64,000 bases of DNA from Lichtheimia corymbifera B2541. Lineage: Eukaryota; Mucoromycota; Mucoromycetes; Mucorales; Lichtheimiaceae. This document shows, piece after piece, positions 11,601 through 24,778 of the stretch. The DNA is taken from assembly GCA_000697475.1 (NCBI GenBank), contig JNEU01001094.1, positions 50,794 through 114,793 on the forward strand, given 5' to 3'. The position numbers and the translations under genes were made by a program. Position 1 is the stretch's first letter. Each line of letters starts with the position of its first letter. The notes beneath the pieces are model-generated. The model was not told the origin of the DNA, made no database searches, and worked only from the letters and a program-made list of their open reading frames with translations.

Positions 11601-14600
11601 TACCCGTATTCTGCTGTTGTTGCTTCTTTTGTTCCTCCAACAGTTTGACAGCTATAATTCAATCATGTTAGTTTCAAAGACGGGGATGATATCAATACAA
11701 AAAAGTACTAACCTGACTTTGGACTTGGCATAATATATTCTCCACATTCCAAGAATAAGATGGCCAAACTTGGCTGTGTTTCCATCAAGAGTGTAATCAT
11801 CTGCCAAATCGATGCCAATAGTCGTTCTTGTTGGAATTGATCTTGTGCAATGCTCAAATAAGTCCGAATGATCTCTTGTGCTTGATCCTTGTCGCCCAAA
11901 TGTCGCACAATATTGGGAGGTACTTGCCATGCAGAGATGTTACGGCAAAGCAAAGTGACGATATCAGTGGCGAGAATAGCGAGCACCGTGTTGTGTTGAT
12001 AATAAATATGCTTGGTGAGTCGTAACAAAAAGTCAGGACCGGTCGCATCACCCGTTGTGCGCTCGAGCATGAGACGTTCCAAGGTGCTTTCATGTGATGC
12101 CTTTCCACTCTGCACAACCTCCAATCTTTGGCGCAACAACAACTTGATAAACACCATTGTCAACTCGGTCAACTTTTGAGCACGTTCAGCTTCCTTGGGA
12201 CGACCCGCGTGATATAACTTGTCAGCTTGTTTTGCTCCATGGCACACCGTGTCAAGTAAAGGTGCAACGTGATAAATACCACCATCGTATAAAAAGTTGT
12301 TGATGATGCCTTGTCGAAGACGTTCCAATGAAAGACCATTGTTGCTATTGGTGTCTTTGAAGTACTGCACAATTTCAATGAACGTGTTGAGCACCTTGAT
12401 GCCGATCAAGAATCGCTGTGAAAGATACTTGTAGCGCCAACCAGCATAAGATGGGAACACGTCAAGCATCATATATCTCAAACAAAGGAACAGTGTCGCT
12501 GTCTTGCATTGCTTGCTTGTTGTCGTTTGTTCATCATCCATCCACCAAGTCGCCTGGACATCCTTGATTAAAGCTGATACGAGATCCAAGAATGCTAATA
12601 GCAATGAATAACGACCCGTCGTGCATTCCATCTTGTTGACAATGTTTTGGATTTGACAAGCGGGATCGGTGGAAACGCTGGTTGAGAATTGAGGTGCATA
12701 ATGATAGCTGGCATTGGGTCGAGGAAGAATGGGTGCTGTTTCCAAATAAGACCAGATCTCATTGCGATAAAATGGTAAGAGGCTGGTGATACATCGCAAA
12801 GCATAGGTGATCGTCATGATAGGCCAAGGTCGAATCGAACATCCTCGAGAAAGAATCTCACATAAGAGTGCGACCAAGATGGGTGGTTGACCAGGTTGAC
12901 TAGGCTTCGCCCGACACACTTGTTCGATATGATTCACCAATTGTGGACCAAGGGATGGGTTGTTGTGCAAGAGCTTGTTGATCAATTCGAGAATGCTGTT
13001 GACCACCTCAATATTCTTTCCTGCAAGATCATCGCCATGTTCAATATCATTGGGAGATTGTGGATTCTGTTGTAAAAAGGCAGCGAGTACACCAATCAAC
13101 AATTGCCAGCCGGGACAATCGATACGCCATTCAACCACTCGTTTCTCGTCAGATTGTGAAATCAAAGTACCCTGCAAACCAGATGGCAATGAAAATCCCT
13201 TGGCAACACCAGCATCTTGGACAATATTGATAGGCTGGGAATTGTATGCATAGACAATATCATTATCCACGCGTACATTGAGATGGACATCATCCTTGAG
13301 CATGACGGTGAGTGATGGCAAAGTCTTGATATACTCGAATACTCTTGTGGCTGGATGATCAGATGCTGACGCGGAAGACTTTTGCCCTGCCATGGATGAA
13401 AGTAGTCGGGTAAAATCCATAAAGTACACAGGGAAACGGCTTTGTGCAGTGCTGAGTAAAGATGCAATGTCGTCGTTGCCAGCGTCTTGTGTCCAATATT
13501 CCGAGCAAAGTTCAGCCTGATTGTCGAATAGCTTACAGGTGCACTTTACAAGACTCGTATAGCTGTCGTGTGGAAGGAAATATGGCTTGGTGATGGTAAG
13601 GAATGTGCTGAGTAAACCCTTGATGACACCACGATAACCAGCACTGTTGACTTCATCCTCATCACAAATAGCATCGTCAAGCATATCAACCAAATGATCA
13701 AAGACACCAAGTTTGATAGCACGACCCGCCAATACTCTCCAAAGACCCGCAGCTGGTTGAATGGATGGTTCCCTTGGTGCGCTGATACTACGAGTGGAGG
13801 GTCGATCGTCGAGAAGGTATTCTGGAGAGGGTTCCAATGTGCCTTCAATCAATTGTCGTACTTTTGCATATCGAGGTGGACAATGATCAGCTGTTAAATC
13901 ATCGATAAAAGCGAGGAAGCACGACCATGCTAACAAAGGTACGGCATGCTCATCACGATCACCAAGGAACATCATCAATTGACCGATCTTTTCAATAACT
14001 TCAGGCGATTCAGCGAGAGAGATATCACCACCCATGCGTAGTTGATTCAAGCATAGCACCTCGACTGACACCAAGAGACTCAAGTATGAGACTTGATCAC
14101 GTAGATGTTCACCTTCCTTATCCAATACGAATCCAAATGCTTGTTGCTGTCCGAAACTGGATGCCTCGAATTCTTGAAAGAGTGTGAATATGCGTTGAGG
14201 CGTACAATCATTCAAATGCACAAGGAAAAGAATCTCCAGCAATCCACGCTGTTCCCTGAGGTTCTGATTTGCCCATAGCAATGTCCTTTCCTTTGTATCA
14301 AACTCTGATGGTACTGTTTGGCGTGCAAGTGATTTGAGCTGTGTCAATAGTCGGTCGCTAAAGTCATCCTTCACGATACGGTTGACGGCATCTCGTGCAA
14401 TAGCGGCGTACGGCTGGTCGTCATCAAAAGAAATACGGATAAGCGAAGCAATACACCCCAAGAGGGCAATACGATCTTGGTAGTAAAACTCTGTGATTCG
14501 CCAAACGAGATCGTCATCTTGTTTCATGCCGTCGTATGGCTTGATTTTCTTCTCTTGTTGAAAGGTCGACCAAAGTGAAGCGCAAGCAAGCTCATTGGCA

Positions 14601-14943
14601 TGGAGGAAATCAGCAAGTCTGACAACAAGGTCTTTTTCTGACTGTGACAATTTCAAGCTTTTGCCATCCACCGTAACGCTCGTTCCACTCGTCAGTTTAC
14701 TTCTGGATTGTGCTGAAGGCTCGCCAAACGTTGCCAATGCTGACGATAAATTGGGTGTCTTTTCTTCGAGCAAAGTTTGCAGTCGATCGATCGAGCACTG
14801 ATCACCACCGCGTTCAATCGTGTCAAAGAGCTTTTGAAATGTGCTACAGAATGTCCGTCAGTTTCTTCATTATATACGAGTCCAATGGTATCCACTACTT
14901 ACCCAGCGAATCGCTCATCGAGCTGATTCGATTGCGGTGTCAT
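8643..14943 (-). CDS. NUP192: Nucleoporin Nup192/Nup205
   Basis: Large scaffold nucleoporin of the inner ring of the nuclear pore complex (Nup192 in fungi, Nup205 in animals; PF11894), an alpha-solenoid that binds Nic96/Nup93. Four exons: 14943-14903, 14843-11713, 11651-9974 and 9915-8643. The coding sum is 6123 nt, giving 2040 residues, close to human Nup205 and longer than yeast Nup192. The tiny first exon encodes MTPQSNQLDERFAG and fixes the start; exon 2 continues with TFQKLFDTIERGG. The protein is helical throughout, without membrane segments, with a Gln-rich stretch near the exon 3 start and a Ser-rich linker in exon 4. It is the longest gene in the window and shows no frame damage. A probable single-copy housekeeping gene. 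Confidence 0.93.
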
Positions 14944-17324
14944 TGTGCAAGAAGTGCCTTGATAGATATACAGTCGCGCATGACGCCTTGTTTTCTTTCT
15001 CATCGCGCAGCACCCAATCGCTTTGAATCTCCGCGTGACAGGCCTGGGTCACGTGTACTTTTGGGGAACCCTCTCGCTTGATACTTGCTGTAACCAGAAC
15101 ACACCATATCCTTCTATGCAGCAGCCTGCCTCTTTTGTCATCACGAACCTCTTGAAACATCCAGAGCCGTGGCCAGCAATGACTTGCCCATTAACAATGA
15201 ACCCGATTTGATTGTCCCCTTACCCCCCTTCTTTCATTATGTCTTCATTTTTATCAGATAGAAATAGGCAATGATAATAAATACTGAAATGTAATCATGC
15301 AATCTACTACCAAAAAAGCCATCCGATATATTACCATTCCTATCACCTATGCTGTGTGCTGGTGATATTAATGTACCAAATGTCGTCTCATACACAAAAT
15401 ATAAGCAACCGCTGTTAGATGTTACACTAGCGCCTTATGCAAGAAATTTACCTCTCTTCTTAACATGCCTTTGTGAGCGGTCTTGTTTGACCATCCCCGA
15501 CAAAGAATCGGTAAGAGTTATGCACACAGACAAAGAGCTCATGCTTGACATTCGCCGACTGGATGTATGTATTAGTGAAACAAGGTGTTGCAACCATAAG
15601 AATAGATGAGACGATAATACATTCAACAAGCAGGATGCTTATATACCAGATATGGGAGGGAGTTGCCAAATATGCGCCTTTTATCATTCTCGAATAAAAT
15701 TGTGTCCAGTGACACGTGTACATGATGGGACAATGCATTAGTGAAAATATCCACATTACCATGAATCGATCACCATCCAGGATTGTGTGGCCTGGATGAT
15801 GGGGTAGAAACAATGCATGTTATAGATGGTTACCCTGGAAAGCTGACGTACGGTGCGACTCAGCAACCGGGTTTCAGAGCTGTTCTTCTCACGGCATCTA
15901 ATGCAAAGCTGCTACCAGCGTTGAAAAGCACATGGCGGGTATCAGCTACTATACTGCATTTGTCATTTAGCCGATGGATGACGCGATAAGATGCGCCCGA
16001 TGACCGACACTACGTATGTATATCCTCCTACTAGTGGCGCCTTATTATCCATATACGGACATAACGTATGTTATAAAACTTTATCTGAGGATGCAGGTTT
16101 CGATGGCTGCTAAACGTGAGGGTGTGCATATTATTGCATGTTATGATGCTGCATCGCATCGCTTAATTGAGATTCTATTTTACAGAATCTGGGTATCCGA
16201 TTCTGAGTAATGTTTTAACAACGTTGATGGAAGATGATAGCAGGTGCAGAAATTAAGCTTATAATCTGAGCTGTCAAATTAGAGTTGATTTTTCCCGACA
16301 CACAAGGAAACATGATCAAGATGATCATCATCATCATTTCCGTGATCTCATAAACAGATGGCAGCACAAGTAGAGATGTCATTTGTTTCATGGTAATAGT
16401 AGTAGCCATGATCGGTTCTAGGTTTCGATTCATCCACCTACATGTTCCATAAGTATTCCATAATGCAGTTCCCTGATTGGATAATCCCCCCAAAACAGAT
16501 TATCGGATCCGACATTCAACGGAGGGCTTGCTTCCATCCCCCATCGGTCGATGAAATAAATCCTCTAAGGCGGAGGAGCCATGCTAGCTATGATGTAGTT
16601 ATCAACAGTGATCTGATGCGGGGCCTTTTGCTAATTCCGCCCAGACGAGTTCTTATCGACCATTGATCCCGTTTATCATTCAAAGGATCGAGCAAGGAGG
16701 AATTATGAAAAGGTATGACGACGACGGGTCAAACTCAAGTTTGATTGCAGAAATTACCTATTTCCAAAAGTATAGGATATAAAAGGCAGTCAATGAGAAA
16801 AAAAGAGGACCCTTAATGACTATGATTGTCTGTGCCCGAGGCAAGTTGTCAGTGTGCACAAGAAGCAGCAGCAGACAACAGCATCATCGTCATCGCAATT
16901 GGTGTCAGGAGCCAAAAATGGTATAGCAGCGTCTCAATTTGTTAAATGCCCGAGTGGAAAACACAGATGCACAATCGATCTTGGATGTAAACAAAAAGAC
17001 AAATAGAAAATGCCAAAAGTAGGCTATGTGGGTATGGAGAAAGGAATAAAAGAAAAATGGTGGTATTACGGAAGAGGGAATCTGATATAAATGTCTATAC
17101 TTGCTATATAGTTTGTCAGCAGCATATGATTAAAGGAAAGGTGGCTCTAGCCCTATAATCAGGCACATGAAACTGGGCCTGTACGAAAAAATTTTCAAAG
17201 GCAGCCCATCCCCGGGCAGCCCGCATAGCGTAATCAATATAAAGCATCCCCTCCCGAGCACTTGCATAGCTTGTTCTTATCTTTTCTTTCTCAATTCTTC
17301 CTTTATACATTTCAAATATACAAA
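14944..17324. other. Long intergenic stretch before GPD1, no supported gene
   Basis: About 2.4 kb. The frames at 14710-15211 overlap the NUP192 5' end on the other strand and look like shadows. The frame 15460-15813 (minus) shows no known motif. The last 100 bp contain the GPD1 core promoter, listed separately. No repeats or RNA genes were recognised. Confidence 0.5.
17238..17244 (+). promoter_or_regulatory. TATA box of GPD1
   Basis: TATAAAG lies 87 bp upstream of the GPD1 ATG and is followed by a C/T-rich leader, as expected for a strongly expressed fungal housekeeping gene. Confidence 0.6.
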
Positions 17325-18424
17325 ATGGCTGTTGAAAACGTTTGCATTATTGGTTCCGGTAACTGGTATGTATTTATTGCAATGCAACAAGATGATGCAT
17401 GTGAGACTAAACATTTGGTTTCTAATTAATCAGGGGCTCTGCTATTGCCAAGATTGTTGGCGAAACCACTTCCAAGCATAGCGACGTCTTCAATACCACT
17501 GTCCGTCAATGGGTCTTTGAGGAAACTATCAATGGCGAGAAGTTGACCGACATTATCAACACCAAGCACGAGAATGTCAAGTACCTTCCTGGTGTCACAT
17601 TGCCCTCCAATGTCGTTGCCATTCCCGATGTTGTTGAAGCTTGCAAGGATGCCACTCTTATTGTGTTCGTGCTTCCTCACCAATTTGTCCGTGGTGTTTG
17701 CGAAAAGATGAAGGGTCACTTTGCTCCCAATGCACGTGCTATTTCTCTTATCAAGGGCTTGGAGATCACCTCTGATGGCACTCGTTTGTTCTCTGAAGAA
17801 ATCTCTCGTGTTCTCGATATCCCTTGCTCTGCTTTGAGTGGTGCCAACATTGCTGATGAAGTTGCCCGTGAAAAGTTCTGCGAGTCTACTGTTGGCTGCA
17901 CTAACATGCAAGATGGCGCTGTCTTCCACAAGCTTTTCGATACTCCTTACTTCCGTATCAATGTCATTCAAGATCACGTTGGTGTCCAATTGTGCGGTGC
18001 TCTCAAGAATGTCGTCGCTGTTGGTGCTGGTTTGTCGGATGGTTTGGGTTATGGAAGCAACACCAAGGCTGCTATCATTCGTCGTGGTCTTATGGAAATG
18101 CGTAAGTTTGGTCAAACTTTCTTTGGTGATGTTGTCAAGACCGAGACTTTCTTTGAATCCTGCGGTGTTGCCGATCTTATCACCACTTGCTCTGCTGGCC
18201 GTAACCGTAAGGTCGCCGAAGCATTCGCCAAGACTGGTCAACCCATTGAAAAGTTGGAAGCTGAATTGCTCAATGGTCAAAAGTTGCAAGGTACTCTTAC
18301 TGCTCAAGAAGTCCACGAGTTCCTCTCCGCAAGAGGCATGGTCGACCAATTCCCCTTGTTCCACACCGTCTACCGCATCATCTACGAAGGTCTCGACACC
18401 CAAGCTATTGTCCGCGACATCTAA
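17325..18424 (+). CDS. GPD1: Glycerol-3-phosphate dehydrogenase (NAD+)
   Basis: Cytosolic enzyme that reduces dihydroxyacetone phosphate to glycerol-3-phosphate with NADH, feeding glycerol (osmolyte) and phospholipid synthesis and balancing redox. Two exons, 17325-17365 and 17434-18424, encode 343 residues. The dinucleotide-binding motif GSGNWGSA is split by the intron. Further family motifs are VLPHQFVRGV, LIKGLE, SGANIADEVA, the catalytic-lysine region GALKNVVAVGAGLSDGLG followed by GSNTKAAIIRRGL, and CSAGRNRKVAEAF. The protein lacks the N-terminal extension of yeast Gpd1 (391 residues), so no PTS2 peroxisome signal is evident. Codon use is strongly biased, suggesting high expression; this also creates a long open but meaningless frame on the opposite strand. 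Confidence 0.97.
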
Positions 18425-19003
18425 ATTCCAACATATCAAACAACAACCTCATCCCATAATCCGCCATTTTTTGTATACATCACCCACACACATATCATCC
18501 TCTCATATCGACATTCCGCTTTTTGACGCCTAAAAATCATCCTCCACAATCCTCTCATAGAGACACACACACGCTCGAACCATCCTCCATCCATTATAGA
18601 CCTTTTTTATTGCATTGTAGAGTTCTATACCATTTATCTCCTCACACAACTGCTTAATGCGTCAAAACTTATATAAAGAAGCATAGTGCATGCACATTTT
18701 ATTTCTGTTATTGGCCTGTGACAAACATATAATCATATGAATTTGAATCACTCGTAGCACAAAAAGATCTACACATGCCAAACATTGAAAGATGACGATC
18801 ACATTTGGGAAAAAGTATTAGTTAAGTGTATTAGCACGTGCGTATAGTAATAGGATTAACAAAGACACGTAGAATAGGAATTACAGTGTGTGTGTGTGTG
18901 TAGAACAAAGAAATGCACAGGAATAAGGAAAATGATGCAACATGATAAAATATGGGAATGGGGCGGATGTTGGATGTAAGGCTCTGTCTTTCTCTTTCTC
19001 GCT
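18425..19003. other. Intergenic region between convergent GPD1 and MNN9-like genes
   Basis: About 580 bp holding the 3' ends of two convergent genes. It is pyrimidine-rich after the GPD1 stop and contains a short GT microsatellite at about 18885-18902. No gene is seen. Confidence 0.5.
18885..18902. repeat. (GT)n microsatellite
   Basis: Uninterrupted GT dinucleotide run of about nine units in the GPD1/MNN9 intergenic region. Confidence 0.8.
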
Positions 19004-20434
19004 CTACTGGTTCATGACGTGATAAATCAAGTAACCAGGAAGACCATAAACACCAAAGCCCATAGCCTTTGCCATCTTTGCAAAACCTTCAGTCTCTACT
19101 TGATGCTGGAACACATAAGGTGGGAAATTGGCGCCTTCGCGATGTACGACCGACTTGACCAATGTGAACGTGGCTCCCTGTAGAATGAGGAAAAAGAAGT
19201 AAAATTAGAATTGTGCAACCCATAGGCTACACCAGGTATAAGGTGAATCATCCTCAGCTACTTACAACACCATCCAAAGGAACCTTGTTGAGTCTTCCCA
19301 GATGCGTCGGCATATCGACCATCAAGGCACGATTGGTCAAAAACTCATAGTAACCTACACAACGAGTACAAAGAATCGTTATAATCTCCGTAACATCTTC
19401 CGACTCGAGCTTAAACCCAAGCCCCCCTTTTCTCTCTCTCGCAATTCCTACTCCTTATCGATAAGCGAATGTTTACCTTCCAACAAGACATATTCCTAGA
19501 GAGAGCAAGTGAAAAAGGAGACACAGTAGACAGGAGTAGACAAGGATAAGGGGGGAGGAAATGCGAAAATAAAAAGTCAGCATGGGTAAATATGCATGCA
19601 ATTGTAAAAGAGTGAGACACTTACAGGGTCGAGGTCCTTTTGCATTGCCAAAGACTGTTCGGTCTCTTGCCAGTTGTTCTTATCGTAACCCCAGAAAGAA
19701 TTGTCCTCTGTTTCACGCAAGCAATTGGGTACCACCACATCCACATCCACGCTCATAAGGTCTTCGAGAATGGTTGGGGGATATTCGACCAAATCCACGT
19801 CAAGCCATAATACCCATGAATGCTCTTCACGCAATGCTGCTGTCAACAAGTAGTTACGAGAGCGGGCCATATAAGAGCGGCGTAGCGGCTGAAGCTCAAA
19901 TGTGTGTCGCTTGTCTTCAGGTAACTCAAAGTTGAAATCCTTTTCGTAAATGGCAATGTGATGATAGCGATCTTCGGGATTACGGCGGTTAAGAAATATA
20001 TCAGCTTGTTCCTTGAGCATCTCAACAGTGTTGTCATCGGTATCAGACACAAGAAAAGCGACTGAAATCAAATGTTTGGGATAGGTCATGCGATCCATCA
20101 ATTCGAAATAACGTGGGAGATAGGGTGCACCATTCTTGAGTGGCGTTAAAATCAATACATGCTCTTCATTATCCTTGCCATTGGGCGTTGCTTCAACGTC
20201 GTTAAGATCCACAAAGGTTGCTCGCGAGGATGAGCTAGTAAAAGACAATGCTTCATTGAAAGTACGGATCGTGCGTCCACCTGCACTGCAGGCACTGATA
20301 CCAAAGAGCGAGCGAGAAAAGGTAAGCAATGAAAGAAGAATAAAGGTCAGCACAGCTGCCAAAATGACTGTGAGTCGCTTGTTGCCACGCAAAGGTGCAT
20401 GAAAAGCCGATTTTTCGGTGGATAGGCCAAGCAT
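19004..20434 (-). CDS. MNN9: MNN9/ANP1/VAN1-family alpha-mannosyltransferase
   Basis: Golgi type II membrane glycosyltransferase (PF03452) that in yeast extends N-glycan outer chains as part of the mannan polymerase complexes. Four exons: 20434-19625, 19495-19477, 19354-19266 and 19177-19004, together 363 residues. The second exon is only 19 nt and is required to connect QKDLDP to YYEFLTN. A short cytosolic tail precedes one transmembrane anchor (LTVILAAVLTFILLSLLTF). The catalytic region contains LILTPLKNGAPYLPRYFELM, the DxD-type motif WLDVDLVEYPP, and PNCLRETEDNSFWGYDKNNW. The C-terminal part holds VPLDGVGATFTLVK and EGANFPPYVF. It most resembles Mnn9, though Anp1 or Van1 are close relatives. 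Confidence 0.92.
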
Positions 20435-20866
20435 GATAAGATCGGAATGAATGGAGGGAAAGAACGGTAAAATGGGAGGTGAAGAGCAAACAAGAAGTAG
20501 GAAAATAGGGGAGAGAGAAAGAGGTGGAAAAAAGAGAAAGAGAGAGAGAGATCGACAAAGTAAAGCACACAAGCAAAAAAAATACACCCAGTGTGTGTGT
20601 GTGTGTAGTGGATGTTACCATCGGTCCCTGAATGTAGATCGACATGATGGAACGATTGGCTAACAAGCTAATGTGCCGTTGCACCATTCTGCCATTTGCT
20701 TTAAAACCTCGTGGCTGCATATCCGTTTTTACGATCCACGTTGCACCACCGATGGTGGATCAGGTACACAATACTATCACTGCAACGATGTTTGTAACAC
20801 CTTTCATTGGGACCAGGAATGGCAAAAGCATTTAATGAGAACCGATAAAAGTAAGGGGGAGGTGGT
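20435..20866. other. Spacer between DUG3 3' end and MNN9-like start
   Basis: 432 bp. It carries a long purine-rich plus-strand tract at about 20445-20560 (pyrimidine-rich on the MNN9 coding strand) with short GA and GT repeats, probably part of the MNN9-like promoter or leader. No gene is seen. Confidence 0.5.
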
Positions 20867-22317
20867 CTAGTGTCCCATACACGTCAAATGAGCCCGATGA
20901 GCCATCATTTGAGCCCTTGGCTCGGGTATCCTTGCGACTTCTTCGCCGACTTTGACTTCCACACCACGTTCATCAGTGTAAAACTTGTCCTTGACCGGAT
21001 GTAGCAATACGTTGAGCTTGGGTGTGATCACGAGGATATTGTTGGTGGGAATGGTTAACCAATCCGCCTTTTCAAATGTCAGGGGTTCTATACATAACTC
21101 GACGATCAATATCTATATGAATTATTCATATGTTATAAAGCACTTACCACTGGCTACTACTACCATATCTTCACGACGATCCGCTTTCACCATCCTGTAA
21201 TGGCCAGGTCGATAGGATTCAAACCGCGTACCAGAGGAGAAATACAATGATGCTGCTTCTTCGGTCTTGCTACTGATATATCGCACGCACACCACAGATT
21301 CTCCATCCGTCACTGCGAAATTTAATAAGGATGGCTACACAACGCAACATTGGATTGTAAGCTCACATGTATTACTACCATCCATACCAAACCAATTACT
21401 TACTTCAGTGATATTTGCTTCCTCTGCCCATTCATTTAATTGTGCAATGGTCTTGAGCATGGCGTCCTTGAGTTCTTGATGATCAAACTTTTCAGCCTTT
21501 GGATTGGAAAGCTACAACAAGGAGCATTTGACCATATTAGGAATATATCCGTACCGTGAAAATTCCACCAAGAAAACACTCACAAAGCTAAGAAAGAGAG
21601 CAAAGGCCCATTCGGAGTCTGTGTTTCCTTGGACAAATAGGAATAGTTCCTCAGGTAAAGCGCTCAATAGTTTGCGTTTGATCTACATGCAGAAATGGAT
21701 GAATACTTCAAGTTGTTGTCGATGCATGTGTGATAACATTACCTTGTCAAATTGCGCAATTCCTCCATTATGCATCCACATGATCCGCCCATAACTGGTG
21801 ATACCTCCATCAGACCACTGACAACAAGTTGGCATAAAAAGAAGACCACTTACTTCCATGGATGGCAGTTGGCTTCAGTCACAGCGCCTGATGTACTTGC
21901 TCTTACATGTGCGAATAGTAACGGGCTCTTGATACGTTCTGCAAGACGCACCAGATTCGAATTGCTCCATGCAGGTGTCACTGACGTGAAAATACAAGGC
22001 GTACCAGAACCTTCATCCGGGTCACTGTCATACCACCCTACACCAAAACCATCACCTAGCATATATCGTCAGCCTTATCATTATGCCTATCAAGGGAATA
22101 AAATAGGGAGTGTGCTGCATACCATTGAGTGGTCGACGATGATCGAGGCGCAATCGAGAGTCAAAGGCTTGGTTGATTATGGAATGGGCAGGGTTGGTAA
22201 GAAGCTAATTTCGAAAGAGTTGTTAATGAGAGCTGTATCGACCAATGCTATAACCATATAACGTACATGGGCTAACAGGATAGGCTGCTTGCCTTTGTAC
22301 AAGAGCAAACGGCACAT
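20867..22317 (-). CDS. DUG3: DUG3-like glutamine amidotransferase (glutathione degradation)
   Basis: Class II (Ntn) glutamine amidotransferase. In yeast Dug3 works with Dug2 to remove glutamate from glutathione in the cytosol, independently of gamma-glutamyl transpeptidase. The start gives MCRLLLYKGKQP, with the catalytic Cys at position 2. At least eight exons; those traced are 22317-22267, 22204-22123, 22055-21854, 21794-21743 and 21682-21595, followed by three more to the stop at 20867. Conserved segments include AHSIINQAFDSRLRLDHRRP, GDGFGVGWYDS, FTSVTPAWSNSNLVRLAE, SPLLFAHVRAST, CHPWNYGRIMWMHNGGI and VQGNTDSEWAFALFL, all characteristic of Dug3. The end has FEKADWLTIPTNNILVI. No frame damage is seen. 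Confidence 0.92.
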
Positions 22318-23590
22318 TGGGTGGTACAGCAGAAAAATGAAGGGGGGGGAGCAAAAGAGAAGTGAGATGAACGATTTATGAGTCAGTCCGCCGCCCGTTT
22401 CATGTTATCTCTCAACTGACGCCTTGACAAAACAACAACATTAGCGCCCACCGTCCCCCTTTATCCATGACGCAAGTTGTCATGTCATGGGTTGGTGCTG
22501 CTGCTGGTCATCACCTTGGTTCTATATATACTCTGTTCAAAAGACGATTTGATCCATGTTGATGCGAGACACCTGCTGATACTGGAGTACTACTATGCAA
22601 TGTCTTCTTGATATGGTAATTGATTGCTGCATAGGATGCCTTGATCCCAACGTTTCGTCTTGCCGATTCACGTGATGTAATGTGTGTTACAGTATCTTCC
22701 ACGTGATGTCCTTGTCAATCCACCACCTCTCATCAGCCTGAAATGGAATTTGATATACAGGTAACTCATCTTTTTTCTTTCTTACAATAAATGTGATCAT
22801 GAACCTTGAAAGCGTTTGAACAAGGAGCAGTGACTTGATAGAGTCCATTGCATGGAGGTGATCCCACCAAATCCCTTTGTTTTAGGCGTGGTGCTATTTG
22901 GCTTTGTATTCTAAAATGCTTGACAACAATACTCACACCGCCCACATAAAAGCAGAATTGCTATTCACATATGTACCTACATAGTTGATTGTATATTCCA
23001 TCAATTTCTTATAATAAAGGTCAGAATGGTTATTCCCAGGTGAAACAACAGCTGAATATATACAATGAATGATGGTGCCATATATCAATACAACAGCTAC
23101 CATGTGGACCTGCTTGGGTATGATACAGCATTCACAAAGCGGCAGGCACTTAATCATGACTCTCAATGCCTGAGGAAGTAGCTTATGCCAGGTGCCTGAA
23201 AAAGCATCGAATATGGTGCTATCGCTAACTAAGGTGCGTATCAGAAACGCGCATTTATTCAGATCATTCATTTCAATACAACAGGATAACAAGGTGCAAG
23301 TGTGGTAGTTGAAGGAATGTAAAATGGTGGGCCACTGTTAATCATCTGCTATCATAGATGATGGATATGAGGAATCCAAGAATTACATAATGAGAAATGG
23401 TAAACGAGATAGGTTGTAAAGCTTGCAGTGAAATATCCAAAGCAAGCCTGCTAGTCTTTGTGTTACTCTGCGATCGTGTCATGGAAATTGCAGTTTGTCA
23501 GCATGAAAAGGCGTGTGTGCACAACCTCTATAAACGCCGCACAGGTTCGCTTCACCCAACTCCACACTTCTTTATTCCATATCCAAAAGT
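22318..23590. other. Intergenic region between divergent DUG3 and quinone oxidoreductase
   Basis: About 1.3 kb between two divergent starts. The open frame at 22933-23292 (minus, 119 codons) has no recognisable motif. Just before the DUG3 ATG there is a G-rich run (about 22341-22350). No RNA gene or repeat was recognised. Confidence 0.45.
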
Positions 23591-24778
23591 ATGAAAGGCT
23601 ACGTTGTCAACCAATGGCTCAAGGACCCCAATGAGCTTGTGCTTTCGTCCAATGTGCCGGTTCCAGAGCCCAAGCAAGGCGAGCTCCAGATTCAAGTCAA
23701 GGCCATTGGTTTGAACTTTTTTGACACTCTCATGATTCAAGGTCGATACCAAATCAAGCCTCCATTCCCCTTTATTCCCGGTGGTGAATTCAGTGGTGTT
23801 GTGCTCAAGTCTACTGTGCCAGAGTATAAGGCTGGTGATCGTGTCTTTGGTTCTGGTTACTCGTTTGCCGAGGTGATCACCACTGCTGCCGAGAGAGTGT
23901 TGCCTGTTCCCAAGAACTTTTCCTTTGAGCAAGCTGCTGGTTTATACATCACATGGCCCACTTCCTACGCAGCATTGGTGTTGCGTGCTCAACTCAAGGC
24001 TGGTGAATATTGTTTGGTGCATGCTGCAGCGGGTGGTGTCGGCATTGCTGCTGTTCAAATCGCCAAGGCTCTCGGTGCTAAGGTCATCGCTACTGCTGGT
24101 TCTCAAGATAAGCTCGACGTCGCCAAACGCTATGGTGCAGACTTTGCTATCAATTACCGTGATAAGGATTGGACCGCTCAAGTCAAAAAGATCACTAATG
24201 GTCATGGTGCCGACGTTGTCTATGGTAAGCCCACCATCTATATGTGTGTATGCAACATGAAAATCTCACTCAAGTCATCTCGTACCTATAGATCCTGTTG
24301 GATTGATTGAAGAAAGGTAAAAGAAATGTGGGGTGGGGTATGTATTTGACCAATATATTGACATTTGCCATCCTCTCCTGTAGCACCAAATGCACAGCAT
24401 GGAATGGTCGGATATTGGTGGTTGGATTTGCCAAGGGCACCTTTGAAAAGCTCCCAACAAACCGTGTCTTGTTGAAGAATATCTCTATTGTGTAAGTGGT
24501 GGATAAAGCATGGGAGTCAATGTCAAAGTGATTAACACGGATGACGATCGATTCTTAGTGGTATCCATTGGGGTGCTTATACCAAGAATGAAGTTGAAGC
24601 CATCCCCAAGGTGTGGAAGGGATTGTTTGATCTTTTCGAATCCGGTAAAGTCATTCCAGCCATCTATGACAAGGTGTACAATCTCGCCACTCTTCCTCAA
24701 GGCTTGAATGCTATCAACAACCGAGAGACTTATGCCAAGGTCGTCGCAACCGTCGAGAGCCGAGATAGCAAAATCTAG
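23591..24778 (+). CDS. Zinc-independent quinone oxidoreductase (MDR family)
   Basis: NADPH-dependent quinone oxidoreductase or enoyl reductase of the medium-chain dehydrogenase/reductase superfamily, cytosolic. Four exons, 23591-24224, 24292-24316, 24384-24491 and 24559-24778, give 328 residues in frame. The second exon is only 25 nt. The GroES-like half includes GLNFFDTLMIQGRYQ and PFIPGGEFSGVV. The Rossmann half has HAAAGGVGIAAVQIAKALGA, the nucleotide-binding signature. The structural and catalytic zinc-binding cysteines of alcohol dehydrogenases are absent, which places it with the quinone oxidoreductases. The C-terminal KNISIVGIHWGAY is typical of this group. The exact substrate is not known. 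Confidence 0.92.

Noticed and set aside
17426..18439. 337-codon open frame on the minus strand opposite GPD1
   Set aside because: A by-product of strong codon bias in GPD1. The sense strand is a clear enzyme with all motifs, and the antisense translation resembles nothing known.
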